Of a stretch of DNA of 22,087 bases, positions 14,413 through 22,062 are shown in pieces. The notes below the pieces were generated by a model. It had not been told where the DNA came from and made no database searches. It was given only the letters and a program-made list of their open reading frames with translations. The translations under genes were made by a program, and so were the position numbers. Origin of the DNA: an uncultured Prevotella sp. (GTDB taxonomy: Bacteria; Bacteroidota; Bacteroidia; Bacteroidales; Bacteroidaceae); NCBI GenBank assembly GCA_900765465.1, contig CAAFRM010000002.1:1-22087 (forward strand), read 5' to 3'. The stretch's first letter is position 1; each line of letters opens with the position of its first letter.

Positions 14413-15711
14413 ATGGTAAATTTCAATCTTAAAAATGCTGAGAATCTTTTAGCTGCTAAAGCTAGTACCCAACCACTTGACGATTTTCCTGTAGATCAGC
14501 TCCCACTCGGACTCCGTGACTCGCTCTCTGGCGTAGCCCCTGAGGCACGTGTGCCTGCCCTCTTCTCTGCCCTCCCCATTGCCGCAGCCTACGCCGACGG
14601 TCTGAAGGCGAAGTATTGCGACGGCAGCGAGACTCCGATGGCACTCATGTCTATCATCATCGGCGAACAGGCTTCGGGCAAGGGCGTGTGTCGTAGAATA
14701 GAGAGCATCTGGGCAAAGAAGATGGATAAGGACGACGAGATTCCTCGTGAGGACGAAGCCTGGTATCAGCAGAACAAGGGCAAGAAGGGCGTGATTGACC
14801 CTAAACCTTGCATCCGTCACATCGGTGATACAATCTCGAAGTCGGCTTTGATGAGACGTCAGCTCTGTGCCGACGGCCACACCATGTATATGTTCAGCGA
14901 GGAGCTCGGTTCGATGAAGAGCGTGTGGAAAACCTTCGGTGACTACTTCCGTAAGGCGTTCGACCAGAGCGAGGTGGGCCAGGACTACATCACCGCCACC
15001 AGCGGCGTAACCCACGCCCAGCTCAACTTCACCGGCTGCTGCACCCAGAATATCTTCCAGAAGTTCTTCACCGATGACAACATCGAGGATGGTTCTTCTT
15101 CCCGCATGATGCTCGCCAAGATGCCCGACACCTCTTTCGCACCCCTCAGCCAGCACCACGGCTATACCGAGGAGGAGCAGGACAACATCCTCAAGGCAGT
15201 GAATCTGCTGGAGCGTAGTCACGGTGTGATGGAGCTGCCCCGTATGTGCGAGGAGTTCTGCCAATGGCTCGAAGCAAAGAGACAGCTCGCCCTGGCGAAT
15301 GCCGATCGTGTGATGGATGTGTATCGTCGCCGTTCCGCCGTCATAGGCTTCCGTTGTGGCATCATCTTCCACATTCTGGAGCAGACCGATGAGGAGACTG
15401 ATGCCTGCATCCGTTTTGCCAAGGCTGTGGCCGACTATGTGCTCGCCATGCAGATGGAGCTGTTTGGTCTGCGTCTCGACAAGCAGCAGCAGTTCAACGA
15501 GGCCATCCCGGTTTATAAATCCCGTAACACCCTGCTCTTCGCCCAGCTCCCGGAGCAGTTCACCCTCTTCGATGCCAGCCGTGAGCGTGGCGACGGAGCC
15601 AGTCGTGAAACCATCCGTAAGATGATAAGCCGCTGGACCAAGCGTGGTCTCTGCAAGAAGCTGAAAAGTGGCGACACCGAAATCTGGCAGAAGCTTACCC
15701 TCTCGGCATAA
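14413..15711 (+). CDS. Stand-alone DUF3987-like putative ATPase with C-terminal winged helix
   Basis: A 432-residue protein resembling DUF3987, the primase/helicase-like module found in Bacteroidota mobile elements and phages. Visible features: a P-loop-like IIIGEQASGKG (81-91) in which the residue after Lys is Gly instead of Ser/Thr; HIGDTISKSALMRR (136-149); an acidic Walker B-like MFSEELG (160-166); and FRKAFDQSEVGQDYITATSG. Residues about 390-430 (SRETIRKMISRWTKRGLCKK) look like a winged helix-turn-helix. The VirE-N or primase part that often precedes DUF3987 is absent, with no room for it in front. Codon use is strikingly biased (many CGT, CTC, AAG, GGC codons), unlike the neighbours, as in highly expressed genes. 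The promoter is strong, and a stem-loop follows. The function is unknown. Confidence 0.7.
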   Translation: MVNFNLKNAENLLAAKASTQPLDDFPVDQLPLGLRDSLSGVAPEARVPALFSALPIAAAYADGLKAKYCDGSETPMALMSIIIGEQASGKGVCRRIESIWAKKMDKDDEIPREDEAWYQQNKGKKGVIDPKPCIRHIGDTISKSALMRRQLCADGHTMYMFSEELGSMKSVWKTFGDYFRKAFDQSEVGQDYITATSGVTHAQLNFTGCCTQNIFQKFFTDDNIEDGSSSRMMLAKMPDTSFAPLSQHHGYTEEEQDNILKAVNLLERSHGVMELPRMCEEFCQWLEAKRQLALANADRVMDVYRRRSAVIGFRCGIIFHILEQTDEETDACIRFAKAVADYVLAMQMELFGLRLDKQQQFNEAIPVYKSRNTLLFAQLPEQFTLFDASRERGDGASRETIRKMISRWTKRGLCKKLKSGDTEIWQKLTLSA

Positions 15712-15760
15712 AGCACATCTACACTTTCTGCATAAAGCATCTTTAATCTCCTAAACCAGT

Positions 15761-15799
15761 TAATCCCCCATCACGCTTTGGCTGCGTGATGGGGGATTA
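15761..15799 (+). terminator. Strong GC-rich stem-loop after the DUF3987 gene
   Basis: A perfect 16-bp inverted repeat: TAATCCCCCATCACGC at 15761-15776 and its complement at 15784-15799, with a 7-nt loop TTTGGCT. It can be extended with one bulge into CCAGT/CTG. Only a short T-rich segment follows. It is the expected 3' end of the 14413-15711 transcript. Confidence 0.78.
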
Positions 15800-15883
15800 C
15801 TGTTTCTGATGATATCACCATTTCATTACTGATAACACTCGAAGAAGAGATAATGATGAAGATAAAAACATAAAGTTTCATAA

Positions 15884-15922
15884 ATTATACCCTAGGGTAT
15901 AATACCTTTGGGTATAATTTTG
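15884..15922 (+). promoter_or_regulatory. Palindromic operator plus -7 element in front of the ATPase remnant
   Basis: ATTATACCCTAGGGTATAAT (15884-15903) is a perfect 20-bp palindrome. Its half-site GGGTATAAT is repeated directly at 15910-15918, where it overlaps a -7-like TAATTTTG (15915-15922). A regulator bound to the third half-site would cover the promoter. The start codon of the remnant is at 15954. Confidence 0.65.
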
Positions 15923-15953
15923 TAACTTTACAGAAAATCAAGACTTTAAGTAT

Positions 15954-16285
15954 ATGAACAAGATACCATTCGAATATGGTTCTATCGCTGAGAATCCATT
16001 CTACCATTTTGGACAGATGATGACATTGAAGAAATTACCGATATTGATGGCATGCCTGCCTCACAGATAGCATTCCTGCGTGCCGTCTGCATGGGAGAGA
16101 CCCATTTCAATGCCCAACAGGTTGTTGCAGAATATGGACTCGGTGCTCCACGCACCATCACCAAGAACAAAAAAACTCTTGTAGAAAGAGACTTCATTGA
16201 GAAATCGGGCGATGGCTTCAAGATGGTTGACCCCGTTTTCGAACTGTGGTTCAAACGGGAATACTGCAATATTTTGCCTCAATAA
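15954..16285 (+). pseudogene. Archaeal-ATPase/DUF234 family gene, internally deleted and frameshifted
   Basis: The first codons (MNKIPFEYGSIAENPF) match the N-terminus of the Bacteroidota ATP-binding proteins of the Archaeal-ATPase (PF01637) plus DUF234 type. The frame then stops after 38 codons (TAG about 16068-16070). From about 16001 a different frame (+2) carries the family's C-terminal part: LPFWTDDDIEEITDIDGM, ASQIAFLRAVCMGETHFN, a winged helix with APRTITKNKKTLVERDFI, and DPVFELWFKREY, ending at 16285. Walker A, Walker B and the sensor region, several hundred residues in an intact member, are missing. This looks like a deletion that joined the gene's two ends near 15998-16003. The C-terminal piece could begin at ATG 16052 (77 aa), but a working product is unlikely. 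Confidence 0.8.
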
Positions 16286-16305
16286 ATACAGAATTCGCAG
16301 AAACT

Positions 16306-18330
16306 TCACCACTTCCACTTCATCTGTATCTCCAAATCGGTTTGATGCGAAGCCGCTATCTCCTGCAATCCGGTGGAGATATGGCTGCGGTCGAAATAGC
16401 GGGTAGTGCCCAGTTTGGCAATAACCAGCAGATGCTTGCCTATTTCCGAACGGGCCACCAGGGCACAGCGGATACCCTCGCCATAGAAGCTGCTGAAACT
16501 CATCTGATAAAGCAGGCCGGGTTCGTAGACATAGATGCGACTGCTGAAATCCTGCGTATGGAAATAAGAAAAACTGCCCGATAGCCTCAGCCAATGCCAG
16601 CGATAACTCAGGTTCTCGTTCAGCAGATACCCCTGGCTGGGGTTCGCACCATCTGCATCTTTCTGGCTTGACTTCTTTCCCATCTCCTTGCTCATCGTAT
16701 AATCCACACTCGTTTTGGCACTCCAGTTTTCATCAGCAAAGGTGGCATAAAGGCGCCATCGCCCGGTGGCAGTTCCCGCCTTCTCCTTATAGCGCAATCG
16801 GGTGCACAGAATCCATCTCTTATTAGGCTGATAGAGGATATTGAGCAGATGGTCCCAGCATTGCGTGCTCTGCCTGGTATGATACTTGGGCCACACGAAA
16901 TAGGCAAAGTCGCTATAGCCGGTGATGCTCCAGCGATGAGCCGGTATCCACGTAAAGCCCAGATAGGCTCCATTCTCATCCTGCACATCGCTCCCCTCAG
17001 AAAAGCTGTTGCTGAAAAGCGAGTAATAGCGGGCGGAATAGAACCGCTGCAAGGCAAGCAGCGAGAAATGGTCGGTTAGGAGATAGGATGCGGCATTGAG
17101 GGTGGCGATGGCTCCACAATTACCCGTCGCCGTTTCGCCTGCGATGGTCCAGTGGTGGGAAACGTAGCCATAATCCACACTCGCATTCCAGAAGTTATAG
17201 CCCTGGGGCGCAAATCGCTTATACAGCTGCGACTGGTCGGGCGTAAGCGGAAGGGAGAAAGAGGTATAGAAGCCGGTTGCCCCGACATGCCAGCCCTGGT
17301 TGCGATAGTTGATGTTTCCGCCCATCAGGGTGTTGGAGGCGAAGTTCTGCTTTGCGATTTCCTTCAGGGTGCGATGCAGTCCGGTCTTCTGGATGGTCTG
17401 GATGCCGCCCTTGTCGGAGAGCGTGGCATCTATCTTGCGATAAGAGAAGAAAGCGGTCAGGTCGAGACCTTTCAACAAGGTATAGGTGGCAGCTGCTCCC
17501 TGCAGATAATTGGCAGAAGATCGGGAGGAATGAACCCGGATGCGGTTGGTGGTGCTTCCCAGGGAGGAAAGCACCGAGAGTTTGCCGAAGCTGAAATCGT
17601 TGTTGAGTATCAGTCCCAAGCCTTCGTGCAGGCGGTATCTGCCCAGGGTGATGTTCTTCCAGCGCCCCAGTTTCTTTACTTGCAGATAGAAGGAGTAGAA
17701 ATCATAGCCCAGATTGTTCTTGCCGGTGCCAAAGGGTTCGCCCGCATCCTGCGACCCCACAACGCCCAGCTTTACATAGTCGCTATACCTGAACTGATAG
17801 CGTAGCCAATGCTTGTATTTATAGCCCATATAGCCATTGGCATCGCCCTTTCTTTCGTAGAAAGGCACCTTCAGCATGCCCATCGCCTCATGCTTTCCAT
17901 ATTTGATGATATTCCTGATACTGGGGAAATCAGGCTTCTTCTTATCCTGTTCTACATAGAAGAAATGCTCCATCAGCTGTCGCTGATACCAGCTGATGCT
18001 CGGAATCAGGGTGAGTTCCGTCATGCTTTTCATTCCGCCATAGCGATAAACGTAAGCCTGGATATCTTCCACCTGCGAAGGGGTAAGAAAGGGCAAACGC
18101 TCCATCTCCTCGCGGGTAGCCGCATTCAGGTTTAGCGGATGCTGCGCCCATTCCTCCAAATCTTCCTCGTAATCCTCCCAGGAAGTATGCTCGAAATCCT
18201 CGGTTTCCGAAAGTTCAGAAAGTAGCTGCTGCCACGATTGGGCACTTACCGAAAAGGCATGGAATAGCAGGGAACTGCCTACCAGAAACAGTTTCAACAA
18301 GAATTGGGTTATGGGCTGCCAATGTTTCAT
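16306..18330 (-). CDS. Secreted helix-hairpin-helix protein with outer-membrane-barrel-like C-terminal region
   Basis: A 674-residue protein. A signal peptide (about 1-30, ending SVSA/QS) is followed by an acidic segment (38-62) and a ComEA-type double helix-hairpin-helix domain (64-110: LNLNAATREEMERLPFLTPS, RYGGMKSMTEL). The remaining roughly 550 residues have alternating, aromatic-rich strands (for example FYSFYLQVKKLGRWKNITLG, WRLYATFADENW), and the chain ends in Trp (MKWKW), as outer-membrane beta-barrels do. HhH domains usually bind DNA without sequence specificity. A barrel with a periplasmic HhH domain could take part in DNA handling at the envelope, but Bacteroidota paralogues have no settled role. 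It has its own promoter and faces the DUF4294 gene. Confidence 0.78.
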   Translation of the reverse strand: MKHWQPITQFLLKLFLVGSSLLFHAFSVSAQSWQQLLSELSETEDFEHTSWEDYEEDLEEWAQHPLNLNAATREEMERLPFLTPSQVEDIQAYVYRYGGMKSMTELTLIPSISWYQRQLMEHFFYVEQDKKKPDFPSIRNIIKYGKHEAMGMLKVPFYERKGDANGYMGYKYKHWLRYQFRYSDYVKLGVVGSQDAGEPFGTGKNNLGYDFYSFYLQVKKLGRWKNITLGRYRLHEGLGLILNNDFSFGKLSVLSSLGSTTNRIRVHSSRSSANYLQGAAATYTLLKGLDLTAFFSYRKIDATLSDKGGIQTIQKTGLHRTLKEIAKQNFASNTLMGGNINYRNQGWHVGATGFYTSFSLPLTPDQSQLYKRFAPQGYNFWNASVDYGYVSHHWTIAGETATGNCGAIATLNAASYLLTDHFSLLALQRFYSARYYSLFSNSFSEGSDVQDENGAYLGFTWIPAHRWSITGYSDFAYFVWPKYHTRQSTQCWDHLLNILYQPNKRWILCTRLRYKEKAGTATGRWRLYATFADENWSAKTSVDYTMSKEMGKKSSQKDADGANPSQGYLLNENLSYRWHWLRLSGSFSYFHTQDFSSRIYVYEPGLLYQMSFSSFYGEGIRCALVARSEIGKHLLVIAKLGTTRYFDRSHISTGLQEIAASHQTDLEIQMKWKW

Positions 18331-18358
18331 CTATAGGCAAACGATTATTAAATTTCCT

Positions 18359-18390
18359 CAAAGTTACAATGATTTTCTGAAAATGAGCAA
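18359..18390 (-). promoter_or_regulatory. Bacteroidota-type promoter for the HhH protein
   Basis: Read on the minus strand: TTG (complement of 18388-18390), 21-bp spacer, TAACTTTG (complement of 18359-18366), 28 bp from the ATG at 18330. Confidence 0.65.
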
Positions 18391-18406
18391 GAAAAAGGAA
18401 AAATTC

Positions 18407-18438
18407 TTTCTCTAAATGGGAAATAATCTGTAATTTTG
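18407..18438 (+). promoter_or_regulatory. Candidate promoter for the DUF4294 gene
   Basis: TTTC at 18407-18410 (one mismatch to TTTG), 20-bp spacer, TAATTTTG at 18431-18438. The start codon at 18503 gives a leader of about 58 nt. It forms a divergent pair with the promoter at 18359-18390. Confidence 0.6.
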
Positions 18439-18502
18439 CGGCGTGATTAGCAAGATAGAGAGGCTTACACCTTATTATATATAAGACAAATGGATAATTA
18501 AG

Positions 18503-19150
18503 ATGGATTTCATGAAACAGAAAATATTATTCCTGCTGGCGATGCTCTTCTGCATCAGCCTGCAGACAATGGCGCAAACCGATGGCGACAACCCTGAAGA
18601 CAGGGAGGTGGATATGGATACTCCTACCTTCGAGCCGATGGTGAAGGTGGGAAAGGTGCTGCTGGATAAAGACAGCATTCAATACGTGCAGGTGAACAAC
18701 GTGTATGTTTATCCACAGCCTGTGTTCAAAAACGCCAAGGAAAGGATGGCCTACAACCGACTGGTGTATAACATCAAGAAGGTGTTGCCGATAGCCAAGG
18801 AGGTGAGAAAGATCATCATCGAGACGGGCGACTATCTGGAGACCCTTCCCAACAAGAAGGCGAAGGATGCCCACATGAAACTGGTGGAGAAGGACATCAA
18901 GCAGCGATACACACCAAGAATGAAAAAGCTAACCTATGCGCAGGGCAAGCTCTGCATCAAGCTGGTGTATCGTGAATGCAACTCTTCTTCCTATCATCTT
19001 ATCCAAGCCTTCCTGGGTCCTATCCGTGCCGGCTTCTACCAGGCCTTCGCCGCCCTCTTCGGTGCCAGCCTCAACAAGAAGTACGATCCGAACGGAGTGG
19101 ATAGACTGACGGAAAGAGTGGTGAGACAGGTGGAATCTGGACAGATATAA
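18503..19150 (+). CDS. DUF4294 family exported protein
   Basis: A 215-residue protein with a signal peptide (MKQKILFLLAMLFCISLQTM, cleavage near MAQ/TD, residue 25), so it is periplasmic or envelope-associated. The mature part begins with an acidic stretch and continues with the DUF4294 core: VNNVYVYPQPVFKNAKERMA, YNRLVYNIKKVLPIAKEVRK, KLTYAQGKLCIKLVYRECNS and LIQAFLGPIRAGFYQAFAAL. The family is widespread in Bacteroidota and has no known function. It is largely basic and helical with no catalytic signature I recognise. ATG at 18503 or the in-frame ATG at 18512 could be the start; the latter gives a more canonical signal peptide. Monocistronic, with a textbook terminator right after the stop. 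Confidence 0.88.
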   Translation: MDFMKQKILFLLAMLFCISLQTMAQTDGDNPEDREVDMDTPTFEPMVKVGKVLLDKDSIQYVQVNNVYVYPQPVFKNAKERMAYNRLVYNIKKVLPIAKEVRKIIIETGDYLETLPNKKAKDAHMKLVEKDIKQRYTPRMKKLTYAQGKLCIKLVYRECNSSSYHLIQAFLGPIRAGFYQAFAALFGASLNKKYDPNGVDRLTERVVRQVESGQI

Positions 19151-19155
19151 AAAGA

Positions 19156-19202
19156 AATGTCCCTAGAGAAAAACAGCTTTCTCTAGGGACATTCCTTTTT
19201 TT
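19156..19202. terminator. Intrinsic terminator, bidirectional
   Basis: A perfect 16-bp inverted repeat: AATGTCCCTAGAGAAA at 19156-19171 and its complement at 19178-19193, with a 6-nt loop. It is followed by seven T (19196-19202) and preceded by an A-run that serves the opposite strand. The T-run overlaps the stop codon of the minus-strand M28 gene (TAA, 19201-19203). Confidence 0.9.
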
Positions 19203-20232
19203 ATTCCTCAGTATAAAGCACCTGGATCATGGTCTGACCCACTGCCTTCAATACATTCTTATCCAAATGAGCCATGTCATCGATTACCGTATGCCAGGTA
19301 GGACCGAAACTGCTCTGCTGGCAATCTGGGTAATATGCTATCACATCGATGGTTGGAATCTTCGCCTTCTGGTTCACAGGGATGTGGTCGTCGGTAATCA
19401 TACCGCCATCACTCTTAGGGAAATAACTGCCGTAACCAGCCTGGCGGGCTGCAGCCCAAACCTTCTTCACAATGCCACCGGCATACTGCATCGACATGCC
19501 CTCGCGGTAGAACTTGGCACCCTGACCGCCTACCATATCGAGAAGGATACCGTAACGAGGATTGTAATCATCTGGCTTATTCTCACTCCAATACTGGGCA
19601 CCCAGTGCCCAACTGTCGCCATCATCCTGCACATCAGCCCACTGAGGCGTACCCCAGTCTTCCGTATCGAAACATACGAAATCTACTCCGATATTCGGAT
19701 TCAACTTCTTGTCTGCCTGCAACTGGCGGGCAAGCTCAAGCATCACGGCCACACCGCTGGCACCATCGTTGGCAGCCAGCACAGGCTTGCGCCAATTGGT
19801 ACTGTCGGGGTCGTTATCAGCCCAAGGACGACTGTCCCAATGGGCACAGAGCAGGATGCGGGTCTGCGCCTTCGGGTTATAGTGGGCGATGATATTGGTA
19901 TTCTTCAATATCGTGCCATCATAGCCCTTCAGGTCGGCCTTCTGGGTCTCCACCTCGCATCCAAACTGCTTGAATTTGCTCACAATCCATTCGCCACACT
20001 TATCGTGCGCCTCGCTGTTCATCACACGAGGACCGAAATCGCATTGCACCTGGCAATAAGCCAGCGCTGAATCGGCATTGAAGGCAGGACCTACGGGATT
20101 CAGCTTCTCGGCTTCCTCTACCTCCTGAACATCTGGCGAACTCGAACTGTTCGCATTCTTATAGCTGATGGTACCAGCCACCACTCCGGCAGCCACCACC
20201 AAGCCCAAAATTATCTTCATTTTCTTCGTCAT
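19201..20232 (-). CDS. M28-family peptidase / glutaminyl-peptide cyclotransferase-like protein
   Basis: A 343-residue zinc-dependent M28-fold protein with an N-terminal signal or anchor (about 5-23, no lipobox Cys). It most resembles the animal-type (type II) glutaminyl cyclases described in Porphyromonas and Prevotella, which convert N-terminal Gln to pyroglutamate on exported proteins. Candidate metal and catalytic residues: CAHWDSRPWADND (His131, Asp133), AANDGASG (Asp156), FDTEDWG (Glu191/Asp192) and WHTVIDD (His314). Asp156, Asp192 and His314 correspond in position to the three zinc ligands of the human enzyme and Glu191 to its catalytic base, from memory of the family pattern. An aminopeptidase activity is the alternative. 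It lies 81 bp downstream of the C26-M19 fusion gene and is probably co-transcribed. Confidence 0.82.
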   Translation of the reverse strand: MTKKMKIILGLVVAAGVVAGTISYKNANSSSSPDVQEVEEAEKLNPVGPAFNADSALAYCQVQCDFGPRVMNSEAHDKCGEWIVSKFKQFGCEVETQKADLKGYDGTILKNTNIIAHYNPKAQTRILLCAHWDSRPWADNDPDSTNWRKPVLAANDGASGVAVMLELARQLQADKKLNPNIGVDFVCFDTEDWGTPQWADVQDDGDSWALGAQYWSENKPDDYNPRYGILLDMVGGQGAKFYREGMSMQYAGGIVKKVWAAARQAGYGSYFPKSDGGMITDDHIPVNQKAKIPTIDVIAYYPDCQQSSFGPTWHTVIDDMAHLDKNVLKAVGQTMIQVLYTEE

Positions 20233-20241
20233 CGTATTTAC

Positions 20242-20272
20242 TTTGAACTTTCAGATTTGAACTTTGAACTTT
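20242..20272. repeat. Three TTTGAACTTT repeats in the operon gap
   Basis: TTTGAACTTT occurs at 20242-20251, 20256-20265 and 20263-20272 (the last two overlap), between the C26-M19 fusion stop and the M28 start. On the coding strand they are AAAGTTCAAA, a purine-rich leader just before the ATG. No hairpin or promoter is evident. Confidence 0.6.
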
Positions 20273-20313
20273 ATGATTACTTAATAACTATCAAATTCTT
20301 CACTCTTCGTTCT

Positions 20314-22062
20314 TCACTTTCCAAAGTTCTGCACCTGCGTCATCACTCTGAGCCAGTTGCCTCCCCAAATCTTGGCGATGTCCTGCTCGCTGTACTTGCG
20401 GCGCAGCAGCTGGAGGGTGAAGTTGATGAGTTCAGAAGAATCGGCAAGTCCGCGGATGCCTCCATCTCCATCGAAATCGGTACCGAGACCTACGTGGTCG
20501 ATGCCCATCACGTCGATGGCATGCTCCAGGTGGGCGATGGCATCCATAATGTCTGCCCCTCCCTCCTTGCGCAGGAATCCGTGGTAGAGCGTGGTATGCG
20601 CCACACCGCCACGAGCCGCCAGGGCACGCATCTGGTCATCGGTCAGATTGCGGGGAACATCGCAGAGCGCACGGCTGCTGCTATGGCTGCACACGATAGG
20701 CGTCTGACTGATTTCGAGCGCATCGTAGAAGCTCTTCTCTCCGGCATGACTCAAATCCACCATGATGCCATGGCGGTTCATCTCCTGAATCACCTTGGCT
20801 CCGAAACTGCTCACGCCATTGTGGGTGTTGCAGCCACGGGCACTGTCGCAGATGTCGTTGTCGCCATTGTGACAGAGGGTGATATAAACGATGCCGCGCT
20901 GGGCAAAATGCTTCACGTTGCTCAGGTCGTGCTCCAGGGCAAGACCGTTTTCTATGCCCAGCATGATGCTCTTTCTGCCCTTTCGCTTATCGCTGTAGAG
21001 ATCGGTAGGCGTGCGGGCGATGCTGAGATACTGGCTGTTCTTGCTCACTATCTCCTCTATCTTGTCGAAGATGAGGTCGGCATACTGCGCCGGTCCCTGC
21101 ACATCGAAATCCACCTTGCTGCTGAAGCTCTCGCCTATCTTAGGCTGCGGCAGATAGGCCACCATGGTGGTGGCATCCTGATGGCCGTCGGTCATCTTAT
21201 GCAAATCCACAAGGATGCGGGAATCACGATGGTCGAACTTGACGCCCTGCGGGAAGAACATCGGCGTATCACAATGGGTATCGAGGGTAAGGATGCGCTT
21301 ATGCAACTGCTTGGCTGCATAGAAATTATTCGCCTGGTTTACAAGCCACTGGAAAAGCTTTCCACCTTCCTCGCCGAGCCATTCCGGATGCCACTGTACA
21401 CCGAGAATCTGCTTATACTCGCTGCTCTCTATCGCCTCGATGATGCCATCGGTAGATTTGGCGATGATGCGCATGTGCTTGCCCGGCTCGCTCACCGCCT
21501 GATGGTGGAACGAGTTGACGAAAATCTTCTCAGCCTCATATATATTATATAAGGTGGAATCTTTCTTGATTTCAACACTGTGGGTAGGTTCCGAGCGGTC
21601 GGCATCCTGACTGTGCTTCACCTGCTGCTTGATGTCCTGATACACCTTTCCGCCCAGGGCAATGGCCAGGGTCTGGATGCCGCGGCAAATGCCGAGCATC
21701 GGAATCTGACGGTTGAACGCCAGACGGGTGAGCATCAGTTCTGCCGCATCACGCTCCTGGTTGATGTTGTGAAGACGAGGCGAAGGCTCTTCGCCCATCC
21801 ACAGCGGGTTATGGTCGCCGCCACCGGTGAGGATGAGACCATCCAGATGCTCCAGGGTATTGACGATGACTGAGCTGTCGGCAACAGGGGGGATGATGAC
21901 AGGCGTTCCGCCCGCCGCAATCACCTGCTTGTAATAACGGTCGCGAAGCGTAGCATCAATGCCTTCATAGTTGGCAGAGATGCCAATCAGGGGCTGACGC
22001 TTCGCTTCGGGAAAAGAAGAGTACGCACCCTTGAGATGCGACTCCAAGTCAAATGTTTCCAT
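20314..22062 (-). CDS. Fusion of class I glutamine amidotransferase-like hydrolase (C26) and membrane dipeptidase (M19)
   Basis: A 582-residue two-domain protein. Residues about 22-240 are a peptidase C26/PuuD-like gamma-glutamyl hydrolase: LTGGGDHNP (78-86), nucleophile Cys126 in GICRG, and His225/Glu227 in QWHPEW. Residues about 255-580 are a renal-dipeptidase-like M19 domain: DTHCD (His263, Asp265), IENG (Glu371), DLSHAG (His439), CSHSSSR (His460) and GLGTDFDG (Asp529). Both sets of active-site residues are complete. M19 enzymes cleave dipeptides, including those with D- or dehydro residues; C26 enzymes release gamma-linked glutamate. A joint role in degrading gamma-glutamyl peptides (glutathione-like or peptidoglycan-derived) is inferred. 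There is no signal peptide, so it is probably cytoplasmic. Confidence 0.9.
   Translation of the reverse strand: METFDLESHLKGAYSSFPEAKRQPLIGISANYEGIDATLRDRYYKQVIAAGGTPVIIPPVADSSVIVNTLEHLDGLILTGGGDHNPLWMGEEPSPRLHNINQERDAAELMLTRLAFNRQIPMLGICRGIQTLAIALGGKVYQDIKQQVKHSQDADRSEPTHSVEIKKDSTLYNIYEAEKIFVNSFHHQAVSEPGKHMRIIAKSTDGIIEAIESSEYKQILGVQWHPEWLGEEGGKLFQWLVNQANNFYAAKQLHKRILTLDTHCDTPMFFPQGVKFDHRDSRILVDLHKMTDGHQDATTMVAYLPQPKIGESFSSKVDFDVQGPAQYADLIFDKIEEIVSKNSQYLSIARTPTDLYSDKRKGRKSIMLGIENGLALEHDLSNVKHFAQRGIVYITLCHNGDNDICDSARGCNTHNGVSSFGAKVIQEMNRHGIMVDLSHAGEKSFYDALEISQTPIVCSHSSSRALCDVPRNLTDDQMRALAARGGVAHTTLYHGFLRKEGGADIMDAIAHLEHAIDVMGIDHVGLGTDFDGDGGIRGLADSSELINFTLQLLRRKYSEQDIAKIWGGNWLRVMTQVQNFGK

Noticed and set aside
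14449..15372. 307-codon minus-strand open frame
   Set aside because: It is antisense to the DUF3987 gene, whose strong codon bias leaves the opposite frame free of stops. No homology pattern is seen.
20257..21552. 431-codon plus-strand open frame
   Set aside because: It lies antisense to the C26-M19 fusion, which has complete catalytic motifs. The His/Ala-rich translation is typical of a reverse-frame shadow.
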